64,000 nt of DNA, taken from positions 1,178,001 through 1,242,000 of the forward strand of contig NZ_CP108383.1 of NCBI RefSeq assembly GCF_035958815.1, written 5' to 3'. The position numbers and the translations under genes were made by a program. Positions 43,577 to 51,591 of this stretch are shown piece after piece (position 1 is the first letter of the stretch; each line of letters opens with the position of its first letter). The stretch comes from Nocardia sp. NBC_01327 (GTDB lineage: Bacteria > Actinomycetota > Actinomycetes > Mycobacteriales > Mycobacteriaceae). The notes beneath the pieces are model-generated. The model did not search any database and was not told the DNA's origin. It worked only from the letters and a program-made list of their open reading frames with translations.

Positions 43577-44737
43577 TCAGCCGCCGCTGTGCATTACGTC
43601 GGCGGCGCAGGGCACGGTGGGATCCTCGGGATCGTCGAGCCAGCCCTCGGGCAGGGCGACCTTGCCGGGCGAGCCCTGGCGTCCGCGCGGGCCCTCGGCA
43701 TCCTTCGGGAACGGCACGGTGGGGTCGAGCTGCCCGATCAGTTCGATGAGCCGGTCCATGCTGCTGACGGTGGCGAAACTGCGCCGCAGGTCCCCGCCGA
43801 TCGGGAAGCCCATCAGGTACCAGGCCATGTGCTTGCGGATATCGCGCATGGCCTTGTCCTCGCCGTCGTGCGCGACGAGCAGTTCGGTATGCCGCCGCAG
43901 AATCTCGCCGACCCGGCCCAGATTCGGCGCCTCGGGCAGCGGCTCACCGCGCAGTGCGGCCTGCAGTTCGGCGAAAAGCCAAGGGCGGCCGAGGCATCCG
44001 CGTCCGACCACGACGCCGTCGCAGCCGGTCTCGGCCATCATGCGCACCCCGTCGGCGGCGCTGAAGATATCGCCGTTGCCCAGCACCGGAATGCTGGTGA
44101 TGGTTTCCTTGAGCCGCGCGATGGCGCTCCAGTCGGCCTCGCCGGAGTAGCGCTGGGCGGCGGTGCGGGCGTGCAGGGCGACGGCGGCCGCGCCCTCACC
44201 CTCGGCAATGCGCCCGGTGTCGAGGTAGGTGTGGTGCTCGTCGTCGATGCCGATGCGGAATTTGAAGGTGATCGGCACCCCGGCGGGTTCGGCCGCGGAG
44301 ACCATGGCCTTGACGATGTCGCGGAAGAGCTGCCGCTTGTAGGGCAGGGCCGCGCCGCCGCCGAGCCGGGTCACCTTGGGGACCGGGCAGCCGAGGTTGA
44401 GGTCGATGTGGTCGGCCCAGCCCTCGCCGACGATGATGCGCACGGCCTCGCCGACGGTCTTCGGGTCCACGGCGTAGAGCTGCATGGAGCGCGGGCTCTC
44501 GTCCGGCCCGAACGACATCATGTGCAGCGTCTTCTCATTGCGCTCCACCACGGCGCGGGCGGTGATCATCTCGCACACGTAGATCGAGGTGGCACTGCCG
44601 AATTCGCGGCACAGGGTGCGGAAGGCGACATTGGTGATACCGGCCATCGGAGCCAGCACGACGGGCGGATCGACCGGGTACGGTCCGATCCGCAGCGCGG
44701 TCCGGGAGGCTTCGAGCGACGTTGTCACGGCATCCAT
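43577..44737 (-). CDS. dusB: tRNA-dihydrouridine synthase (DusB type)
   Basis: 386 residues. FMN and catalytic residues: LAPMAGITNVAFRTLCREFG, DLNLGCPVPKVTRLGGGAAL (catalytic Cys), K-F-R-I-G, VALHARTAAQRYSG and GNGDIFSAAD...GCDGVVVGRGCLGRPW. Reduces uridines in tRNA D-loops with NADPH. Matches Rv0823c. Confidence 0.95.
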   Translation of the reverse strand: MDAVTTSLEASRTALRIGPYPVDPPVVLAPMAGITNVAFRTLCREFGSATSIYVCEMITARAVVERNEKTLHMMSFGPDESPRSMQLYAVDPKTVGEAVRIIVGEGWADHIDLNLGCPVPKVTRLGGGAALPYKRQLFRDIVKAMVSAAEPAGVPITFKFRIGIDDEHHTYLDTGRIAEGEGAAAVALHARTAAQRYSGEADWSAIARLKETITSIPVLGNGDIFSAADGVRMMAETGCDGVVVGRGCLGRPWLFAELQAALRGEPLPEAPNLGRVGEILRRHTELLVAHDGEDKAMRDIRKHMAWYLMGFPIGGDLRRSFATVSSMDRLIELIGQLDPTVPFPKDAEGPRGRQGSPGKVALPEGWLDDPEDPTVPCAADVMHSGG

Positions 44738-44753
44738 TGTCTCATCGGTACGA

Positions 44754-44789
44754 AAGTGCCCCGGACCACATACCCGGTCCGGGGCACTT
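44754..44789 (-). terminator. Terminator after the desaturase gene
   Basis: Perfect 14-bp stem (44754-44767 with 44776-44789) and 8-base loop, ending in ACTTTCG on the minus strand, 18 bases after the desaturase stop. Confidence 0.8.
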
Positions 44790-44806
44790 CGCGCGTATTG
44801 CGAGGG

Positions 44807-45784
44807 TCAGCGGGAGACGCTTGCCAGCGACTTCTCGGCCTTGGCGGCCTCGCGGGCGAGCATGCGGTCGCGCTGCTCTTCGAACTTGGTGGCGTCCCGG
44901 CCCAGCTTCTCCAGGAAGAGGCCGAGGCGTTCGCGGGTCTCTTCGCCGCGGGCGGTGAAGTCGTCGCGCTCGAAGATGCGCCACTTCTTCAGCACCGGGT
45001 TCACGACTTCCTCCAGGTGCTGGCGGGTGTCGTAGATGCCGTGCTTGGCCATGAGCACGCCGTTGCGCCGGAAGTTGGGCATGCCCGCGCCCGGCATCTG
45101 GAAGTTCTCCAGGATGAGGGTGATGGCATCGAGGGTCTGGTCCGGCGACAGGTCGAGGGCCGCGGAGCACATGTTCCGGTAGAAGATCATGTGCAGGTTC
45201 TCGTCGGCGGCGATGCGCTGCAGCATGCGGTCGGCGATGGGGTCGTCGCAGACTCGGCCGGTATTGCGGTGCGCGACGCGGGTCGCGAGTTCCTGGAAGG
45301 TCACGTAGGCGACCGAGTACAGGAAGCCGGCATCGATCTCGGATACCTCGGCGGGAGAAGCGAATCCGTTGGTCATGTGGATCATGCGCGCCTGCTCGAG
45401 CGCGACCGGGTCGACGCCGCGGGTCACCACGAGGTAGTCGCGGATGGCGATGCCGTGCCGGTTCTCCTCGGCGGTCCAGCGGCCGACCCAGGTGCCCCAG
45501 GCGCCGTCCTGGGAGAAGTTCTCGGCGATCTCCCGGTGGTATGAGGGGAGGTTGTCCTCGGTGAGCAGGTTGGTGATCATGGCCGCCTTGGCCAGCTCGC
45601 TCAGCCGCGACTGCGACGGATCCCAGTCCACGCCACCCATTTCGGCGAAGTTGCGGCCTTCGTCCCACGGCACGTAATCGTGCGGGTGCCATTCCTTGGC
45701 CAGGGAGAGGTGGCGGTTGACGTTTTCCGCGGCAACCGGCTCCAACTCCGCCAGTAGCTCGAGTTGAGTCAGATCCTTTGCCAT
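44807..45784 (-). CDS. desA1: Acyl-[acyl-carrier-protein] desaturase (DesA1 type)
   Basis: 325 residues from ATG 45784; a longer reading to 45850 lacks a ribosome site. Diiron motifs EENRHG (E-x2-H) and DENLHMIFYRNM (D-E-N-x-H), plus W-T-A-E-E-N, mark the soluble acyl-ACP desaturase family. In mycobacteria DesA1 makes the double bonds used in mycolic acid synthesis. Own transcript with a strong terminator. Confidence 0.92.
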   Translation of the reverse strand: MAKDLTQLELLAELEPVAAENVNRHLSLAKEWHPHDYVPWDEGRNFAEMGGVDWDPSQSRLSELAKAAMITNLLTEDNLPSYHREIAENFSQDGAWGTWVGRWTAEENRHGIAIRDYLVVTRGVDPVALEQARMIHMTNGFASPAEVSEIDAGFLYSVAYVTFQELATRVAHRNTGRVCDDPIADRMLQRIAADENLHMIFYRNMCSAALDLSPDQTLDAITLILENFQMPGAGMPNFRRNGVLMAKHGIYDTRQHLEEVVNPVLKKWRIFERDDFTARGEETRERLGLFLEKLGRDATKFEEQRDRMLAREAAKAEKSLASVSR

Positions 45785-45924
45785 AAATAAGCCCTTCGTA
45801 TTTCTGCGATCCAGCTGTCGTACCCTCGCCGGCCTGCCGCCGCGGCCCATACCTTACGGCACCGTAGAGTGATGTGAAACTCATCCGTGTGCCATTGCGG
45901 GGCTAGTGAGAGATGTCATAAGAC

Positions 45925-45960
45925 GCGGCCCGCGGCGTTGTGTCTATCGCCGCGAGCCGC
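45925..45960. terminator. Hairpin after the DUF937 gene
   Basis: gcggc-c-cgcggcg (45925-45937) pairs with cgccgcg-a-gccgc (45948-45960), one mismatch, 35 bases after the DUF937 stop; weak T content. Confidence 0.5.
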
Positions 45961-45995
45961 AGTTCGTTAGCCGCACACCGGCTCTGGGTTCTTTG

Positions 45996-46595
45996 TCACT
46001 TCTTGTTGCCGAGCAAACCGCCCAGAACGTTGCCGAGCACGCTGCCGGCGTTCTGGCCGACGGCCTTCCCGAGGATGTCTCCGAGACCGCCGCCGCCCTT
46101 GCCGCCGGTCGCTCCGCCGAGCAGGCTGCCGAGGATATCGCCGATGCCGCCGCCGCCACTGGCCGCGGCCTCACCGCCGGCGGCCGCGCCGCCGCCACCC
46201 ATTGCCTTCTTACCAAGATAGGCGAGAACGATCGGGGCCAGCATGGGCAGCAGCTTGGCCATCAGGTCCTGGCTGTTGCCGCCACCGACATTACCGAGGG
46301 CACTGATCACGGTGTTCTTCTCGGCGCCGAAGGTCTGATCGACGATCTTGTCACCGGAGTCCGTATCCACGTGATCGATATTGACGCCGCCATCGAGGAG
46401 GCCGACGGGCTGGTTGGCGACTTCGCCCTCCAGATTCAGGCCTTCCTCGGGGTTGCCGGCCTGTGCCTGGAATCCGCCCAGGAGAACCGGAATTGCCGCA
46501 TTGATGGCGTTGGTCGCGGTCGCTTCGTCGACGCCGAGCTTGTCGGCGATCTGTGCGACGGGCACATTGGAGAGCAGGTCATCGAAGGAAGTCAT
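45996..46595 (-). CDS. DUF937 domain-containing protein
   Basis: 199 residues. N-terminal VAQIADKLGVDEATATNAINAAIPVLLGG is the DUF937 helix pair, repeated in shorter form near 100. The C-terminal half is Gly-rich: IGDILGSLLGGATGG, LGDILGKAV and LGNVLGGLLG. Cytoplasmic; function unknown. Similar proteins (YidB group) are common in actinobacteria. Confidence 0.85.
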   Translation of the reverse strand: MTSFDDLLSNVPVAQIADKLGVDEATATNAINAAIPVLLGGFQAQAGNPEEGLNLEGEVANQPVGLLDGGVNIDHVDTDSGDKIVDQTFGAEKNTVISALGNVGGGNSQDLMAKLLPMLAPIVLAYLGKKAMGGGGAAAGGEAAASGGGGIGDILGSLLGGATGGKGGGGLGDILGKAVGQNAGSVLGNVLGGLLGNKK

Positions 46596-46728
46596 GAACT
46601 CCGCCTGTGGTGATGGGTCCCGGGAAAAGCCCTACTCGGCTCACGGTAGGCGAAATCCGGACAGATTGCCACGGATTCGCGGATGTGGCGGGGGGCCCGA
46701 ATATCGGATCCGGGCCTCCCCGCAACTG

Positions 46729-46801
46729 TGCCCCCACCAGGGCTCGAACCTGGGACCTGCGGATTAAAAGTCCGTAGCTCTACCAACTGAGCTATAGGGG
46801 C
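46729..46801 (-). tRNA. tRNA-Lys (TTT anticodon)
   Basis: 73 bases. The reverse strand gives GCCCCTA acceptor, TAGCTCAGTTGGTAGAGC D-arm, anticodon loop CTTTTAA (anticodon TTT) and GGTTCGAGCC T-arm. CCA is not encoded. Confidence 0.97.
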
Positions 46802-47688
46802 GCGGTCGGTCAGTTTAGTGGTTCACCCGCCCAAGTGTTAAACGAGTATCCGATTGTGTTCCGGCAGGCCGTGTTTGCGCTGGTCATCCCGTTTTGCGCG
46901 GGGCGTGTCGGACTGGTCCGCGGGCGTTGCGCGCGTGTCGCGGCAGTCGGGCGGGTGACGCGCCGTGCCGATCGGCTGACGGGGTGTGCCGATCCCTCAC
47001 GCTTCGGCGGAATGGGATGGGGTCTCGGGGGGACCATGAGGGGCTGTGAGGGTTCGGACCGGTCGGTGGGGACTGTGACGGCATGGGCTCGCGCGCCGGG
47101 GGCGGAGGCGTGGGCCGGACGAGGGGTGCGACCCGCCTCCGTCCGGCGGCGGGCGATGGCCGGGCGCTCGGCTGCGCATGCCGGAACCGCCCGCTGTACT
47201 GCTCCGGGGCAATCGCCTTGCCACTCAGATTGTTTCGATTCGCCTGATTGTGAATATCATCCAATGGTGATGTGTGGCAAGCATTTTGGTGCGGGGGGTG
47301 GGGACCGGGTAGCACCGGCGCCGAGTTGGCGGCGTCGGGCCGGTGGTGATGCCGCGTGGGCCGGGGTGGGTGCCGCGGATGTGTCCGGTATGCCGAACTT
47401 CCGTGGGATATGGGCGAATTCGTCTTTTCGGACCATTCACCCAGCCGATAGCTGGGGAATTGCGGCTTTCGATAGGGGGCGTGCTGGCTAACTGACTCTC
47501 CGGTACACCTCACGCAGGGTGCACATTCCGGGTACGGTGACCGACTGGTGAATTCCTGAAGAACCGGGATTGCCCCGGCAGCACGGGATTCGGCTTATCG
47601 TTGAAGTGCCCGAACGTGTCGCGAGCGGTTCCGGCCGATCGTGGCTCCAATAGATCAGGCTGCGGGAGGCGGATCCAGACGACGAGAA

Positions 47689-47724
47689 CGCCCGGGTGCG
47701 CACCCCCTGCGGCGCACCCGGGCG
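47689..47724. repeat. Perfect 13-bp hairpin upstream of the TetR gene
   Basis: cgcccgggtgcgc (47689-47701) and its complement (47712-47724) flank a 10-base loop. GGAAAAACTATACC follows on the plus strand, so on that strand it is not a classic terminator; it may end a leftward transcript. Confidence 0.7.
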
Positions 47725-47772
47725 GGAAAAACTATACCAGTTGGTGTGTTTCAAGTTTTTCGCGCTTTTTCG

Positions 47773-47808
47773 TACCAAAAGTTTGGTAATTCGGGCGAAG
47801 CCCGTTTT
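47773..47808 (+). promoter_or_regulatory. Palindrome and mini-hairpin before the ScbR-like TetR gene
   Basis: TACCAAA-AG-TTTGGTA (47773-47788) is a perfect 7-bp inverted repeat in AT-rich DNA. Next comes CGGGC-GAA-GCCCG-TTTT (47792-47808), a short terminator-like hairpin. The first is a likely operator for autoregulation. Confidence 0.55.
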
Positions 47809-47904
47809 GAAGTATTTGAAAGACACGTAACTTTGCGTCGAGGGCGCCCCATGGAACTCCAGGGGTAGCCAGCGGCGGTAGCTAGCTTCGGAGGCGTTTC
47901 GAGC

Positions 47905-48570
47905 ATGGCACGGCAGCAAGAGCGGGCCCGCCGGACACGCGCGGCGATCATTCGGTCCGCCGCCGTTGAGTTCGGGAAGAGCGGCTATGCCGCTGCATCG
48001 CTCAACCGCATATTGGAAGGTTCACGCGCCACCAAGGGCGCCATGTACTTTCACTTCGACTCCAAGGAGGACCTGGCTCGCGCGGTCTTGGAAGCGGCTG
48101 TGGACCGCTACCGCGTATCCACTGAAAGATGGCTCGGCAGAGGGGATCTCGGACCCCTGGACGTGCTGCACGGGATGATCGACGAGATCGCGCTGCGGCT
48201 GGAGAACGACATCATCATCCAGGCCGAGTTCCGGCTCATCATCGAGCCGGAGTTCTACCGTGACATCCAGGCCGGTGGCGGTCGCATTCTCGGGCGGTCG
48301 ATCCGGCTGCTCGCGGTGCGCGCCACCGAGCACAAACAGTTGCGCGGCGACACCGATACCGATCGCTTCACCCGCACGCTGGCGGCGGCCCTGGCCGGCC
48401 AGCGCTATATCGCCGATGTGCTGGGTGGTCCGACCGATCTGCGTTCCCGGTTCACCGAGGCGCTCGAGATGATCGTGGAAGCCACCGCGACTCCCGAGTG
48501 GACCGAGGAGTTCCGGCGGGTCGGCTGGAAGGTCTCCGCTCGGCTGGAAGATCTCAATTTGGGAGTCTGA
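47905..48570 (+). CDS. TetR-family regulator, ScbR (gamma-butyrolactone receptor)-like
   Basis: 221 residues. Helix-turn-helix at 10-55 (SAAVEFGKSGYAAASLNRILEGSRATKGAMYFHFDSKEDLA). The KGAMYFHF form and the C-terminal W-T-E-E-F are typical of the ScbR/ArpA subgroup. Such proteins bind small diffusible signals, but no AfsA-type synthase is in the window, so it is an orphan receptor here. The gene lies alone between long upstream DNA and tRNA genes. Confidence 0.82.
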   Translation: MARQQERARRTRAAIIRSAAVEFGKSGYAAASLNRILEGSRATKGAMYFHFDSKEDLARAVLEAAVDRYRVSTERWLGRGDLGPLDVLHGMIDEIALRLENDIIIQAEFRLIIEPEFYRDIQAGGGRILGRSIRLLAVRATEHKQLRGDTDTDRFTRTLAAALAGQRYIADVLGGPTDLRSRFTEALEMIVEATATPEWTEEFRRVGWKVSARLEDLNLGV

Positions 48571-48663
48571 CCAGCAGATTTGGGATTCGAGCGGATGCTG
48601 TCATAAGCTATCTCCGCTCCCAACGGAAGCCGTTGAGTGTAACGGTCCGGAGAAATCCGGCGG

Positions 48664-48736
48664 GCCCCCTTCGTCTAGCGGCCTAGGACGCCGCCCTTTC
48701 AAGGCGGTAGCGCGGGTTCGAATCCCGTAGGGGGTA
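48664..48736 (+). tRNA. tRNA-Glu (TTC anticodon)
   Basis: 73 bases: acceptor GCCCCCT/AGGGGGT, anticodon stem CCGCC with loop CTTTCAA, T-loop GTTCGAATC. CCA not encoded. Confidence 0.97.
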
Positions 48737-48772
48737 CATCGGTGGAAACATCGTTGTTGTGGAGCAGAGCAA

Positions 48773-48846
48773 GGCCCTGTAGCGCAGTTGGTTAGCGCGC
48801 CGCCCTGTCACGGCGGAGGTCGCGGGTTCGAGTCCCGTCAGGGTCG
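48773..48846 (+). tRNA. tRNA-Asp (GTC anticodon)
   Basis: 74 bases: acceptor GGCCCTG/CAGGGTC with one G-T pair, anticodon loop CTGTCAC, T-arm GGGTTCGAGTCCC, discriminator G. CCA not encoded. Confidence 0.97.
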
Positions 48847-48881
48847 CAGACCTATATCTTGGCATTCGTTCCGGGTGCTTC

Positions 48882-48958
48882 GGCCAGGTAGCTCAGTTGG
48901 TACGAGCGTCCGCCTGAAAAGCGGAAGGTCGCCGGTTCGATCCCGGCTCTGGCCACCA
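48882..48958 (+). tRNA. tRNA-Phe (GAA anticodon)
   Basis: 77 bases including an encoded CCA. Acceptor GGCCAGG/TCTGGCC, anticodon loop CTGAAAA, T-arm CGGTTCGATCCCG. Last of three same-strand tRNAs, closed by a strong terminator. Confidence 0.97.
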
Positions 48959-48964
48959 GTACAG

Positions 48965-48995
48965 AAAGGCCGCACCTCTCGGGTGCGGCCTTTTT
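48965..48995 (+). terminator. Terminator of the tRNA cluster
   Basis: Stem 48965-48976 with 48982-48993 (12 bp), 5-base loop, running into five T residues (48991-48995). Confidence 0.93.
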
Positions 48996-49039
48996 CGTGT
49001 CTGCACCCGCGGTCCTGATCTTGATGCAATGCTGGGGGT

Positions 49040-49213
49040 ATGGCTGAGGAAGACAACCAGTGGTACTACTGCATCGAGCATCACAGGGCGGAGCAGGGGA
49101 AGCAGTGCTGGGTGGGCGGGCGAATGGGGCCCTATCCCGATAAGGCCACTGCGGAGCGGGCTTTGGAGATCGCTCGCGCGCGGAACAAGGCGGCGGACGC
49201 GGATGACGACTGA
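49040..49213 (+). CDS. Small SPOR-like conserved protein
   Basis: 57 residues from ATG 49040 with GGGGGT upstream. Q-W-Y-Y-C-I-E-H, C-W-V-G-G-R-M-G-P-Y-P and D-K-A-T-A-E-R-A-L-E-I resemble the small SPOR-type proteins that are widespread in actinobacteria; function unknown. Acidic end ADADDD. Confidence 0.75.
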   Translation: MAEEDNQWYYCIEHHRAEQGKQCWVGGRMGPYPDKATAERALEIARARNKAADADDD

Positions 49214-49357
49214 GGGCGCTCCGACCCGCTAGTCTCTGCTTCTGGTGCGCTCACGGTCCACTCAGGTGGATCGCGTAGGGTGCCGTGAGCAGAAAACGGC
49301 GATGTGCCCGTCCGTACCGAGGTGTGTACGGACGAGAATCGAGCGGGAGGGCGAGCC

Positions 49358-50077
49358 TTGAAGGTGACCGTGGTGGTGCCGACCTACAACGAGCGGGAGA
49401 ACCTGCCGGTGGCGGTGGAGCGGCTGACCGCGCTACCGGTGGCCGACCTGCATGTGCTGGTTGTGGACGACAATTCGCCGGACGGCACGGGCGAGGTGGC
49501 CGACAAGCTGGCCGTCGACCTGCCGAATGTGGTGAGCGTGCTGCATCGCACCGAGAAGGACGGCCTGGGGAGGGCCTACATCGCGGGCATCACCCGGGCG
49601 CTCGACGAGGGTGCGGATGTGGTCATCCAGATGGATGCCGATCTCTCGCATCCGGCCGAGGTGATTCCGGCCATGCTGGAGAAGCTGGAGACCACGGACG
49701 CGGGCGTGGTGCTCGGATCCCGGTATGTCCCCGGCGGTTCCACGGCCGACGAGTGGAAGTGGCACCGCAAGGCGCTCTCCGCGTGGGCCAACTTCTACGT
49801 GAATCTGCTGCTGCGGCTCGGGGTGAAGGATGCCACCGCCGGATTCAAGGCGTGGAAGGCCGATACGCTGCGCGCCATCGATGTGGCCTCCATCAAGAGC
49901 AACGGATACTCGTTCCAGGTGGAGATGAACTACCGGACCGTCAAGAAGGGCATCGCGATCGCGGAGGTGCCGATCCGGTTCGAGGAGCGCACCAAGGGCG
50001 CGTCCAAGATGAGCCTGAAGGTCCAGCTGGAATCGGCCCTGATGCCCTGGAAGCTGTTGTTCGGCAAGCAGGTCTAG
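49358..50077 (+). CDS. ppm1: Polyprenol monophosphomannose synthase (GT2)
   Basis: 239 residues from TTG at 49358, 7 bases after GGGAGG; a 54-base longer frame from 49304 is possible. GT-A motifs: VVPTYNERENLP, VVDDNSPDGTGEVAD, VIQMDADLSHPAEVIP and DATAGFKAWKADTL. Makes polyprenyl-phosphate-mannose, the donor for lipomannan and lipoarabinomannan. The mycobacterial enzyme is fused to an acyltransferase (Lnt); here the domain stands alone. Stop codons of this and the next gene share CTAG. Confidence 0.92.
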   Translation: MKVTVVVPTYNERENLPVAVERLTALPVADLHVLVVDDNSPDGTGEVADKLAVDLPNVVSVLHRTEKDGLGRAYIAGITRALDEGADVVIQMDADLSHPAEVIPAMLEKLETTDAGVVLGSRYVPGGSTADEWKWHRKALSAWANFYVNLLLRLGVKDATAGFKAWKADTLRAIDVASIKSNGYSFQVEMNYRTVKKGIAIAEVPIRFEERTKGASKMSLKVQLESALMPWKLLFGKQV

Positions 50078-51591
50078 GAGGTCTGGTCTTCGGGCCAGTG
50101 CAGCAGGGTGTCCGCGAACAGCTGACGGACCTGTGCCACTTCGTCATCCATGTGGTCCGGGTCCCAGCCGCTGACGTCTATGGGCGGCAGGACGGCCACG
50201 TCTACGACGCCCTTGCGGACGACAGGTGAGTTGCGCCAGGAGATTTCGCCGGCATTGCGGATGACCACCGGGATGATCGGGACTCCGGCCTGGATGGCGA
50301 TGTGGAAGGCGCCCTTCTTGAAGGGGCCGATACGCGGTGTCATCGAGCGGGTGCCCTCGGGGGCGATCACGACGGACAGCCCGCCCCGCAGGGTGTCGAC
50401 CACCGGTGCCAGGGCGGCCTTGGCGGCGGCGGTATCGCCCCGATCGATGAACGTGACCTCCACGAACCGCATGAGCGGTCCGAAGAGCGGGTTGCCGGCG
50501 ACCTCGCGTTTGGCGATGCCGGTGAATCCGGCGCCGAGCACCTCGGCGATGACCACGATGTCGAACTGGCTCTGATGGTTGAACAGGAAGACGGCCGGCC
50601 GTGGGGCGCGGGCGTTTTCGGCGCCCACCACCCGGACCCGCACACCGGTGCCGCGCAGGGTGGAGTCGGCGGCGACGGTCATCATCGAATCCGCCATCTG
50701 CCTGCGCTCTTTGGTGTGCGCCTTGGCGGCGACGCCGAACAGCGCGCCGCCCACCAGCGCCCCGAATCCGGTGAAGGTGCGGGCGTAATCGCTGGCCTTG
50801 GGCGCCTGCCGGGGCCGGAAATGCAGGACCGGCCACTCCTTTTCGGCGGCTTCGAGCACCACGCGCGGGTCCGGGTTGACGGCGACCGGATGCCCCGCGA
50901 CCCCCAGTAGCGGCAGGTCGGCGGCACTGTCGGCGTACACCCAGCTGCCGGTCAGGTCGATCCGGTGGGCCGCGGCGAAGCGCCGGACGGCATCGGCTTT
51001 GCCGTTGCGCCACAGCGGCTTCCCGTCGACATGCCCGGTGAGCACCCCGTCCTGCACCACCATGGTCGTGCACAGCACATTCGGGATGCCGAGCTCGGCG
51101 GCGACCGGCTGCACCTGATATCGCGTGAGCGAGCTCACGAGTACCAGTGTGTGCCCGGCGGTTTCGTGTTCGCGAATGAGCCGCCACGCCTCCGGATACA
51201 GGTGCCCGTGCACGGTCTTCACGAACAGTGCCGCGCCGAGCTGTTCGAGTTCGCTCTCGGGCACTCCGGCCCAGGTCTGCATGGCCTGCTGCAGGAAGCG
51301 CTCGTATTCGCCCTCACTGCGGGCTCCGCGAATGCTGCCGAGCATGGTGGCGGTGAGTGCGGTGGAACCGCTGCGCCGCCGCAGGATTCGCCGGACGGCC
51401 GCGGGCGGGTTGAAGCCGTGCAGCACGGTGCCGCCGAAGTCGAAGATCGCGGCGATGCCCGGCCCCTGCGGTCCGGAGCGGATGGCGGCGACGGCGGTCT
51501 CGAGATCGATGGTGTTGACGGGTTGTTCGATGATGCCGACGCCCGGGCGGGGCGGCGGCGACAGTAGCTCACCTGCGGCGCGGTGTGTCAC
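50074..51591 (-). CDS. HAD-like phosphatase fused to 1-acyl-glycerol-3-phosphate acyltransferase (PlsC)
   Basis: 505 residues from GTG 51591. N-terminal HAD domain (about 45-260) with A-I-F-D-F-G-G-T-V, where the second Asp of DxD is Gly, so the phosphatase is probably inactive; V-Y-A-D-S-A-A-D-L-P-L-L is kept. C-terminal PlsC domain has NHQSQFD (HX4D) and APEGTRS. Expected to make phosphatidic acid. Coupled by GTGA to the upstream plsB, as in Rv2483c-Rv2482c. Confidence 0.88.
   Translation of the reverse strand: MTHRAAGELLSPPPRPGVGIIEQPVNTIDLETAVAAIRSGPQGPGIAAIFDFGGTVLHGFNPPAAVRRILRRRSGSTALTATMLGSIRGARSEGEYERFLQQAMQTWAGVPESELEQLGAALFVKTVHGHLYPEAWRLIREHETAGHTLVLVSSLTRYQVQPVAAELGIPNVLCTTMVVQDGVLTGHVDGKPLWRNGKADAVRRFAAAHRIDLTGSWVYADSAADLPLLGVAGHPVAVNPDPRVVLEAAEKEWPVLHFRPRQAPKASDYARTFTGFGALVGGALFGVAAKAHTKERRQMADSMMTVAADSTLRGTGVRVRVVGAENARAPRPAVFLFNHQSQFDIVVIAEVLGAGFTGIAKREVAGNPLFGPLMRFVEVTFIDRGDTAAAKAALAPVVDTLRGGLSVVIAPEGTRSMTPRIGPFKKGAFHIAIQAGVPIIPVVIRNAGEISWRNSPVVRKGVVDVAVLPPIDVSGWDPDHMDDEVAQVRQLFADTLLHWPEDQTS

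Larger units (their letters stand above)
46802..47904. other. 1.1-kb region without a recognisable gene
   Basis: Frames at 46835-47491 (+) and 46884-47513 (-) are long but look like antisense noise (His/Pro-rich or Arg/Gly-rich, no motifs). From 47640 the DNA holds a 13-bp perfect hairpin, an AT-rich block and two further palindromes leading into the TetR gene. A cryptic small RNA or a degraded gene is possible. Confidence 0.5.

Noticed and set aside
46835..47513. Overlapping frames of 218 (+) and 209 (-) codons in the gene-free stretch
   Set aside because: Biased composition, no motif, no ribosome site; they oppose each other.
46729..48958. Prophage or integrative element at the tRNA genes
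   Set aside because: No integrase, no att duplication visible in the window; only the unusual gap remains as a hint.
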